DNA of 18,038 nt from Bacteroidota bacterium (GTDB lineage Bacteria > Bacteroidota > Bacteroidia > Chitinophagales > Chitinophagaceae). A program made the translations under genes and the position numbers. The DNA is taken from positions 1 to 18,038 of the forward strand of contig JAEWBT010000133.1 of NCBI GenBank assembly GCA_023391015.1, given 5' to 3'. Position 1 is the stretch's first letter. Each line of letters opens with the position of its first letter. This document shows positions 12,832 through 18,038 of this stretch, in pieces. A model generated the notes under the pieces. It was not told where the DNA came from and ran no database searches. It saw nothing but the letters and a program-made list of their open reading frames with translations.

Positions 12832-13299
12832 CTACCGCACGCGCGTTAGTTTCCGGGATTGCCAGCGGTAGTAGCGTACGCCTTTTTCGGTGTTGTAGGG
12901 CGGGGCGCACTCGTAGATACGCATGCGGATCACGCCTTTTTCGATGGCTTCCGGCACATAGCATACGTCCAGTTCCGGAAACGCGCCATCCACTTTCATA
13001 CCTGTTCCGGTGTTGAGGTACACAGCCGTCTGCCGGCCAATAATGGCATTGCCACCGCCTTGCGGAAGCAGTATGAAATGCAGCAAGCAATCGGTGAGGC
13101 CGTCGCCGTTGAGGTCGCCGGAGATGGCTTCCGGGCCTTCCACAATGGCGTCTTCGCGGGCTTCGATGGTGGGTTTGTAGGCTTCAAACTGCCGCAGGGC
13201 TTCGGCTACCGGACCGCGGGCCTGCTGGGCCTGAAGGGTGGGGCCAGAGAGCAAAACCGAAAAACACAGCAGCAGGGCGCGCAAAAAAGGACGTTGCAT
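12832..13299 (-). CDS. Secreted protein with EF-hand-like loop, 155 aa
   Basis: ATG at 13299 gives the signal peptide MQRPFLRALLLCFSVLLSGP with cleavage near LQAQ (residue about 23-25). The mature part begins QARGPVAEALRQFEAYKPTIEAREDAIVEGPEAI. It is followed by SGDLNGDGLTDCLLHFILLP, where DLNGDGLTD is a DxNxDGxxD calcium-binding loop of the dockerin/FG-GAP type. Then come NAIIGRQTAVYLNTGTGMKVDG and a C-terminal strand-rich part ending YYRWQSRKLTRVR. The pattern fits small periplasmic or secreted proteins of Bacteroidota with a single FG-GAP-like repeat; no family name can be given. It converges on metF with 7 bp between stops. It lies 153 bp downstream of the DUF6261-like gene on the same strand, with a terminator between, so they are probably separate units. 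Its function is unknown. Confidence 0.8.
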   Translation of the reverse strand: MQRPFLRALLLCFSVLLSGPTLQAQQARGPVAEALRQFEAYKPTIEAREDAIVEGPEAISGDLNGDGLTDCLLHFILLPQGGGNAIIGRQTAVYLNTGTGMKVDGAFPELDVCYVPEAIEKGVIRMRIYECAPPYNTEKGVRYYRWQSRKLTRVR

Positions 13300-13383
13300 C
13301 TTTTTGGGGATTTTAAGAGAATGATTTCCGGAAAAAAGCTTTAGAAAAGTAATGCCGGACCCTCCCCGCGCATCCCCCAAAAC

Positions 13384-13423
13384 AAAAAAGCAACGGCCTC
13401 CCTACCTCCGGGAAACCATCGCT
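13384..13423 (-). terminator. Rho-independent terminator of the DUF6261-like gene
   Basis: On the minus strand AGCGATGG (13423-13416) pairs with CCGTTGCT (13396-13389) through eight pairs including two G:U. An inner TCCC/GGGA pairing is present, and the stem is followed by TTTTTT (13389-13384). It is 30 bp past the stop of the gene at 13453. Confidence 0.75.
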
Positions 13424-13452
13424 TCTGTTCTCTTAAAAATCCCAAACTTTCC

Positions 13453-14199
13453 TTACGGCTGCGGCGGCGTGTCGCCTGCTCCGCCGCCCCGGCGCTGATT
13501 GGCTTTGGCGGTTTCCACCTCCGTATTGATGATCTGTGCCGCCTTCGCGTATTCCGGGTTGGGTGCGCCTTCGTCTTCGGCCAGCTCCAGCAAAGAGTTG
13601 AGGCGCCGCCCTACTTTGTCAAATGCTTCCTGCGCCTCGTCGCGGGTTTTGGTCGGCAGTCCGGTTTCCTCCACGTGCAGGTCTTGGGCGCGGGTGCTGT
13701 AAAGGGCTTCAAAATTCCGGTTGGCTTCCTCCAGCGGTGCGATCCAATCCGTCCGCAGGGTAGGCGAGAGGCGCTCCAGCGCCGCCACGCCCTCGGGTTT
13801 CCGGAAATCCTGCAACAGGTTGGTAATCACCGCCGTTTCCTTGAGCTGCGCCAACTCCGTGAGCCCATTGCCATATGTGTTGTAAAAACGCAGCAGCAGG
13901 CGGGCGGCTTCGGCTTTTTCGCGCTGCGGCGAAAAGCTATATCCTTGTATCACCAATTGCAGCCCCCGCAGCAGGTCATCGCGCCTGGCGTCATAATCAA
14001 GGAGGCCCTGGGTGTTGGAAGAGCCCTGCGTTCGTCGCATCAGGGCGTCATAGGCGTTGAAAAGCGTTCGCAGTTGCCCGATGCGTGTGCGCAGGCCGGC
14101 GTCTTCGAGCGAGAGACGTTCCAGTTGGTCTAAAATGTTTTTAATCACCTGATAAAACAGGTAAACCGTCAGCATGCGGAGGTTGGTGGAGCGTACCAT
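13453..14199 (-). CDS. DUF6261-like helical protein, 248 aa
   Basis: ATG at 14199 gives MVRSTNLRMLTVYLFYQVIKNILDQLERL. The frame is open to 14256, but the extra 19 residues are not protein-like. The chain is Leu/Glu/Arg/Ala-rich and almost wholly helical, with no signal peptide. It contains LRGLQLVIQGYSFSPQREKAEAARLLLRFYNTYGNGLTEL, TAVITNLLQDFRKPE, LSPTLRTDWIAPLEEANRNFEALYSTRAQDL and a Gly/Pro-rich tail. The RLLLRFYNTYGN, ITNLLQDF and W...L...N..F..L blocks resemble what I remember of DUF6261, a Bacteroidota family of about 240-260 residues and no known function. It has its own terminator. A 184-bp array of 21-bp phased dyads starts 147 bp upstream of the start codon. The words LQLVIQG recur in the gene at 1072. 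Confidence 0.8.
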   Translation of the reverse strand: MVRSTNLRMLTVYLFYQVIKNILDQLERLSLEDAGLRTRIGQLRTLFNAYDALMRRTQGSSNTQGLLDYDARRDDLLRGLQLVIQGYSFSPQREKAEAARLLLRFYNTYGNGLTELAQLKETAVITNLLQDFRKPEGVAALERLSPTLRTDWIAPLEEANRNFEALYSTRAQDLHVEETGLPTKTRDEAQEAFDKVGRRLNSLLELAEDEGAPNPEYAKAAQIINTEVETAKANQRRGGGAGDTPPQP

Positions 14200-14345
14200 A
14201 AGGAAGTGTGGAGCGGGTTGATTGAGAAAGAAAATGGCTTTAAGAGCCACAGGCAAACCAAAAATAATCCATCTGTTCTCTCCGGAAAAGCTGCAAACGG
14301 ATTTTTTTCCCGGAAAAACACGTTCGGCAAGGCTCCAGAAGGGTC

Positions 14346-14529
14346 TTCATATACTGTGGAAACCATATCCAGCCGCCTGGAAGCGGTTTCCACAGCTGTT
14401 GAAATCATTTCCAGCCGCCTGGAAGCCCTTCCCACAGCTGTTGAAACCATTTCCAACCGTCTGGAAGCGGGTTCAACAGCTGTGGAATCCATTTCCAGCC
14501 GCTTGGAAGCTCCTTCCACAGCTGTTGTG
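14346..14529. repeat. Array of nine 16-bp dyads at exact 21-bp spacing (42-bp alternating repeat)
   Basis: Sixteen-base dyads begin at 14346, 14367, 14388, 14409, 14430, 14451, 14472, 14493 and 14514, every 21 bp. They alternate between type A, TTCCACAGCTGTTGAA, and type B, TTCCAGCCGCCTGGAA, giving a 42-bp period. A five-base spacer separates them. First and last units are imperfect. Because 21 is a multiple of three and the unit is symmetric, plus and minus strands are both open and would encode heptad-like repeats (TAVETIS-SRLEAVS on the plus strand). I treat the array as a DNA or RNA element, not a gene. It lies between the divergent starts of the DUF6261-like gene (14199) and the flavin oxidoreductase (14620). 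Confidence 0.93.
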
Positions 14530-14606
14530 GGGGAGCATGGGCGAAGGCCGTATTTAAATCTGTGGCTTTATTTTATTGCCGGGAGATTACCTTTCTAAAC
14601 AACCGC

Positions 14607-14614
14607 TACCTTGC
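14607..14614 (+). promoter_or_regulatory. Possible -7 box (TACCTTGC) abutting the oxidoreductase start
   Basis: TACCTTGC is one T short of TAnnTTTG and ends 5 bp before the ATG at 14620. The layout is the same as at 4140-4154. No clear -33 element is present at the usual distance. Confidence 0.3.
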
Positions 14615-14619
14615 ACTCC

Positions 14620-15630
14620 ATGCTCCAATTTGGCCTTTCCACCTTTGCCGACCTCGGCAACCTTTCGCCCCGGCAGCGCTTTCAAAATCTTTTGGAAGAA
14701 GGCCGCCACGCCGACCGCCTGGGCCTCGATGTTTTTGCCATTGGCGAACACCACCGCGCCGATTATGCCGTGAGCAGTCCGCCGGTAGCCCTTGCGGCCA
14801 TTGCCGCCATTACCGAAAAAATCCGCCTTTCCTCTGCCGTTACGGTGCTGAGCAGCGACGACCCGGTGCGCGTGTTTGAGCAGTTTTCTTCGCTGGATAA
14901 TATCTCCAACGGGCGCGCCGAAATCATGGCCGGTCGCGGGTCTTTCATCGAAAGCTTTCCGCTTTTTGGGTATAATCTTCAGGATTATGAAACCCTTTTT
15001 GCCGAAAAGCTGGATTTGCTGGCCTTGCTCTGCCGCCAGGAAAAGGTAACGGCTTCCGGAAAACACGTGCAGTCCTTGCAGGCGGCCACCGTCTATCCCC
15101 GGCCTGTGCAAACGCCCCTGCCCTTGTGGGTGGCTGTGGGCGGCACGCCGCAAAGCGTGGTGCGGGCGGCGCGCTACAACCTGCCGCTCACCCTGGCCAT
15201 TATTGGCGGGCGGTGGTCGCAGTTTGTGCCTTTTGTGGAGCTTTACAAAGAGCAGTTGGCCGGGATGGATCATGGCGGTGCGCAGATTTGCATCAACCAG
15301 CATTGCTATATCGCCGACGACTCGCAGGAGGCCGCCGATGATTTCTATCCGGCCCATCATGGGGTGTTTAGCCGCATCGGGCAGGAGCGCGGCTGGAGCC
15401 CCAGCGGGCGCTCGGTGTATGACATGGCCCTGGAGCCTTCCGGCCACCTGCTCGTGGGCAGTCCGCAGCAGGTAATCGACCAGTTGTGTGCCGAGTATGA
15501 TGCGTTTGGAAACACCCGTTTCCTGTTGCAAATGTCTATCGGCGATTTGCCCCATGCCAAGGTGCTGCGCTCGATGGAACTGTTTGCCACCAAGGTGGTT
15601 CCGGCAGTGCGGGAACATGCGGCGGGCTAA
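14620..15630 (+). CDS. LLM-class flavin-dependent oxidoreductase (luciferase-like)
   Basis: This 336-residue protein is a bacterial-luciferase-like monooxygenase (PF00296) of the usual length. ATG at 14620 (MLQFGLSTFADLGN) is preferred; a TTG three codons upstream is possible. Motifs in order are GLDVFAIGEHHRADYAVSSPPVAL (about 36-59), RLSSAVTVLSSDDPVRVFEQFSSLD, GRAEIMAGRGSFIESFPLFGYNL, ARYNLPLTLAIIGG and LLVGSPQQVIDQL. The fold is an F420/FMN-binding TIM barrel. The EHHR and MAGRGSFIESFPLFGY motifs place it in the common subgroup annotated only as LLM oxidoreductase, which probably uses FMNH2. The substrate is unknown. It stands alone: divergent from the DUF6261-like gene behind a repeat array, and convergent with the fasciclin gene. 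Confidence 0.93.
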   Translation: MLQFGLSTFADLGNLSPRQRFQNLLEEGRHADRLGLDVFAIGEHHRADYAVSSPPVALAAIAAITEKIRLSSAVTVLSSDDPVRVFEQFSSLDNISNGRAEIMAGRGSFIESFPLFGYNLQDYETLFAEKLDLLALLCRQEKVTASGKHVQSLQAATVYPRPVQTPLPLWVAVGGTPQSVVRAARYNLPLTLAIIGGRWSQFVPFVELYKEQLAGMDHGGAQICINQHCYIADDSQEAADDFYPAHHGVFSRIGQERGWSPSGRSVYDMALEPSGHLLVGSPQQVIDQLCAEYDAFGNTRFLLQMSIGDLPHAKVLRSMELFATKVVPAVREHAAG

Positions 15631-15635
15631 AAGAA

Positions 15636-15678
15636 AGAAAAGGACGCATTCCATGGAACACGCCCTTTTCTGTTTTTT
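15636..15678. terminator. Probable bidirectional terminator between convergent genes
   Basis: An imperfect hairpin centred on TTCCATGGAA, with flanking GGACG/CGCCC partial pairing and AAAAG/CTTTT, is followed on the plus strand by TTTTTT (15673-15678) and on the minus strand by TTTTCTTTCTTTT. It is placed 6 bp after the oxidoreductase stop and 28 bp from the fasciclin gene stop. Confidence 0.6.
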
Positions 15679-15705
15679 ATAAATCAGCGAAAGAAAAAAG
15701 CCTTC

Positions 15706-16275
15706 TTACGACGGCATCAGCACCATGTTAATCACGTGAATCACGCCGTTGGATTGGTTCACGTCGGCAGTGGTCACTTTCGCGCTGTTGCCCTTGCTGT
15801 CTTTCACGTAGATGTCTTTGCCCTTCATCCAGAACGTCAGCTCTTCGCCTTGTACGGTAGGCATGATTGCCATTTTGTTGTCCGATTTTTTAATGGCCGC
15901 CATGATGTCTTTGGCGTTGAATTTTCCGGAAAGCACATGGTAGGTGAGCACTTTTTGCAGCATCTCCTTGTTTTCCGGCTTCAGCAGCGTTTCCACCGTT
16001 CCTTTTGGCAGTTTGTCAAAAGCAGCATTGGTAGGCGCCAGCACCGTAAAAGGGCCGGGGCCTTGCAGCGTTTCTACCAGTCCGGCGGCTTTCACGGCAG
16101 CTACCAGCGTAGTATGGTCTTTGGAATTAACGGCATTCTCAATGATGTTTTTAGACGGGTACATCGGCGCACCGCCAACCATTACGGTTTTTTCCTTCAT
16201 GCCCTGGGCAGAAGCGTTATAGCCAGTGGCAAGGGCAAGGCCGAGCATCAGAATGGCGATTTTGTTGGGTCGCAT
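15706..16275 (-). CDS. Secreted fasciclin (FAS1) domain protein
   Basis: ATG at 16275 gives the signal peptide MRPNKIAILMLGLALATGYN with cleavage near ASAQ (about residue 24). The frame stays open upstream to 16620, but that sequence is antisense to the next gene and is not included. The 189-residue protein then has a linker (KTVMVGGAPMYPSKNIIENAV). A single FAS1 domain follows: NSKDHTTLVAAVKAAGLVETL, GPFTVLAPTNAAFDKLPKGTVETLL (the conserved FTVFAPTNxAF motif), LTYHVLSGKF (the conserved YH motif) and VTTADVNQSNGVIHVINMVLMP. From family knowledge such proteins are exported and take part in adhesion or matrix interaction. It has no lipobox cysteine. Its neighbours do not inform its role. It contains one TTCCGGAA word. 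Confidence 0.95.
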   Translation of the reverse strand: MRPNKIAILMLGLALATGYNASAQGMKEKTVMVGGAPMYPSKNIIENAVNSKDHTTLVAAVKAAGLVETLQGPGPFTVLAPTNAAFDKLPKGTVETLLKPENKEMLQKVLTYHVLSGKFNAKDIMAAIKKSDNKMAIMPTVQGEELTFWMKGKDIYVKDSKGNSAKVTTADVNQSNGVIHVINMVLMPS

Positions 16276-16448
16276 GGGGTTGTGTGTTTTGTTGTTTGAA
16301 AAAAGTTTACAACACCACATACGAGGGTTTCTGTCGTGGCGGTTTTGGCGGTATTTAAAATTTAAAACACGCCCGCCGGTTTGAAAAACAAGGTGGAAGC
16401 TATGCGGGGCTGCCAAAAGCTGCTGGCTGTGGCCTGCTGCCGCTGCCG

Positions 16449-16456
16449 TAAATTTG
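16449..16456 (+). promoter_or_regulatory. -7 box (TAAATTTG) for the fused mutase gene
   Basis: TAAATTTG matches TAnnTTTG exactly and is 32 bp before the ATG at 16489. No convincing -33 TTTG is seen at the normal spacing. The 213-bp gap between the fasciclin start and this gene otherwise shows no repeats. Confidence 0.55.
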
Positions 16457-16488
16457 TAGCCTTCTACAACAGAAATTAATCGCCGGTT

Positions 16489-18038
16489 ATGTCTTTTACG
16501 CCCCAACACAAAATCCGCATTGTTACCGCCGCTTCCCTTTTTGACGGCCACGACGCTTCTATCAACATCATGCGCCGCATCATGCAGGCCAACGGTGCGG
16601 AAGTGATTCACCTCGGCCACGACCGCTCGGTGCAGGAAGTGGTGGATTGTGCCATTCAGGAAGACGCTAACGCCATTGCCATTACCTCATACCAGGGCGG
16701 CCACGTAGAGTATTTTAAATACATGTACGACCTCCTGAAAGAGCGCGGCTGCGGCCATATCAAGCTGTTTGGCGGCGGGGGCGGCGTAATTCTGCCCACC
16801 GAAATTGAAGAGTTACACAACTACGGCATTACCCGTATTTATTCTCCCGACGACGGTCGCGCGATGGGCTTGGAAGGCATGATCCAGGATTTGTTGGAGC
16901 AAAGCGATTACGCCGTAGGCGACCAGCTGAACGGCGAACTAACGCACCTGAAAGACCACGACGCCAAAAGCATTGCCCGCCTTATTTCCGCTGCTGAAAA
17001 CTATGGCGACACCGCCGAGACGAAGCAGATGCTGGAAGAAGTTCGGCAGTGGCAAAACGACAATAACCAAGGGCCAAAATCCAAGGCCTCACCCGTTCTC
17101 GGCATTACCGGCACCGGCGGTTCTGGAAAATCGTCGCTCGTGGATGAAATCGTGCGCCGTTTTTTGCTGGATTTCCCGGAAAAAAACATCGCGCTGATTT
17201 CCGTGGATCCGTCCAAGCGCAAAACCGGCGGTGCGCTCCTCGGCGACCGTATCCGGATGAACGCCATCCGCAACCCGCGCGTCTATATGCGCTCCATGGC
17301 CACGCGGCAAAGCAACCTGGCCGTATCCCGCCACATTCAGGACGCGGTGGACATCCTCAAAGCGGCCCATTTTGATTTAATTATTCTGGAGACGTCCGGA
17401 ATTGGCCAAAGCGACACGCAGATTACGGATTACTGCGACGCCAGCCTCTACGTGATGACCCCGGAGTACGGTGCCGCTACCCAGCTGGAAAAAATCGACA
17501 TGCTGGACTTTGCCGACCTCGTCTGCATCAACAAGTTTGACAAACGCGGTGCTGCCGACGCCCTGCGCGATGTGAAAAAGCAGTTTCAGCGCAACCACAA
17601 ACGCTTTGACGAGCCTGCCGAGGACATGCCGGTATATGGCACGATTGCGAGCCAGTTCAACGACCCGGGCACCAACAATATGTACCACGCGCTGATGGAA
17701 TTGCTCGTGGAAAAAACCGGTGCCGACCTGCAATCCACCTTTGTTCCCAACGAAGAGCAAAGCGAAAAAATCTTTATCATTCCGCCGAGCCGCACGCGGT
17801 ATTTAAGCGAGATTTCCGAAAACAACCGGGGCTACGACCGCCGTGCTAAAGAACAGGCCGATGTGGCCCAAAAGCTGTTTGGCATCCGGAAAACGATGGA
17901 CGTGCTGGAAGGCTCCGACATTGAAGACCGCGACCGGTTGTTGAAGGAATTGCAGGAAGTCTATCAAAAGGTTTCGCTGGACCTGGACCCCAAAAACCTG
18001 GAAACCCTTAAAAACTGGGAAGCCAAAAAGCGCCACTA
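16489..18038 (+). CDS. icmF: Fused B12-dependent acyl-CoA mutase, IcmF type (5' part; 3' end off window)
   Basis: The frame is open from ATG 16489 to the window edge (516 codons). Residues about 9-140 are a cobalamin-binding domain: IRIVTAASLFDGHDASINIMRR with the base-off ligand His21 (DGHD), then ITSYQGGH, KLFGGGGGVILP and YSPDDGRAMGLEGM. From about 200 a MeaB-type G-protein chaperone domain follows, with P-loop GITGTGGSGKSS (205-216), SVDPSKRKTGGALLGDRIRM, LETSGIGQSD and NKFD (348-351). The region after about 430 (IIPPSRTRYLSEISENNRGYDRRAKEQAD) is the linker that leads into the substrate-binding mutase barrel. The order B12 domain, G-domain, mutase is diagnostic of IcmF; the whole protein is usually about 1,100 residues. 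IcmF interconverts isobutyryl- and n-butyryl-CoA, and related forms act on pivalyl- or isovaleryl-CoA; the substrate residues lie outside the window. Confidence 0.93.
   Translation, partial: MSFTPQHKIRIVTAASLFDGHDASINIMRRIMQANGAEVIHLGHDRSVQEVVDCAIQEDANAIAITSYQGGHVEYFKYMYDLLKERGCGHIKLFGGGGGVILPTEIEELHNYGITRIYSPDDGRAMGLEGMIQDLLEQSDYAVGDQLNGELTHLKDHDAKSIARLISAAENYGDTAETKQMLEEVRQWQNDNNQGPKSKASPVLGITGTGGSGKSSLVDEIVRRFLLDFPEKNIALISVDPSKRKTGGALLGDRIRMNAIRNPRVYMRSMATRQSNLAVSRHIQDAVDILKAAHFDLIILETSGIGQSDTQITDYCDASLYVMTPEYGAATQLEKIDMLDFADLVCINKFDKRGAADALRDVKKQFQRNHKRFDEPAEDMPVYGTIASQFNDPGTNNMYHALMELLVEKTGADLQSTFVPNEEQSEKIFIIPPSRTRYLSEISENNRGYDRRAKEQADVAQKLFGIRKTMDVLEGSDIEDRDRLLKELQEVYQKVSLDLDPKNLETLKNWEAKKRH

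Noticed and set aside
14169..14598. Open frames on both strands through the 21-bp dyad array, encoding heptad-like repeats (plus 14206-14598, minus 14169-14519)
   Set aside because: A symmetric 21-bp unit keeps both strands open automatically. The flanking parts of both frames have no protein-like composition, and the minus frame overlaps the start of a real gene. A coiled-coil peptide cannot be excluded but is not supported.
16276..16620. N-terminal extension of the fasciclin protein to 16620
   Set aside because: It would overlap the start of the fused mutase on the opposite strand and would bury the signal peptide that begins at 16275.

Overview
The window reads as a chromosome segment of a free-living member of the Bacteroidota with a moderately high GC content. 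The evidence is a secreted protein with a type IX secretion (Por) C-terminal sorting signal at the left edge, -7 promoter boxes of the TAnnTTTG type, a DUF6089-type outer-membrane barrel, a DUF6261-type protein, a methionine synthase split into two genes, and a phosphosulfolactate-synthase-like gene. I cannot fix the family or genus. No phage, integrase, transposase, CRISPR array, tRNA or rRNA was seen.

Layout, left to right. 1-863 (-) is a T9SS cargo protein, cut by the window edge. 1072-1791 (-) is an unrecognised helical protein with a 42-bp tandem repeat upstream. 2152-3021 (+) is sucD. 3308-4084 (-) is the ComA-like phosphosulfolactate synthase, divergent from a small membrane protein (4154-4447) and an outer-membrane barrel (4547-5401). 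5504-6991 is malate:quinone oxidoreductase, followed by a small disordered protein (7064-7399) and its terminator. 7519-12824 is a methionine/one-carbon locus: SAM-I riboswitch, MetH homocysteine module, MetH folate/B12/activation module, MetF. Two minus-strand genes follow: a secreted protein with an EF-hand-like loop (12832-13299) and the DUF6261-like protein (13453-14199), the latter with a 21-bp phased dyad array upstream. A luciferase-like flavin oxidoreductase (14620-15630) faces a fasciclin-domain protein (15706-16275, -). The right edge is the front half of a fused B12-dependent acyl-CoA mutase of the IcmF type (16489 onward).

How the genes work together. The riboswitch-headed locus makes methionine: MetF supplies 5-methyl-THF, and the two MetH proteins pass the methyl group through cobalamin to homocysteine. 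The fused mutase at the right edge is a second B12 enzyme. SucD and Mqo are TCA-cycle enzymes. The remaining genes look like unlinked single transcription units.

The unusual content lies in the non-coding DNA and in a short word found in both coding and non-coding sequence. The palindrome TTCCGGAA occurs at least 28 times in 18 kb, about 100-fold above a naive expectation. It appears in three reading frames and in gaps, in the manner of the cyanobacterial HIP1 palindrome. Three gaps carry arrays of dyads spaced by about 21 or 42 bp, and two of these sit directly upstream of unrelated-looking, probably helical minus-strand proteins. The gap between the two metH genes is packed with five different repeat types, including a tandem set of hairpins whose stems change sequence but stay paired.
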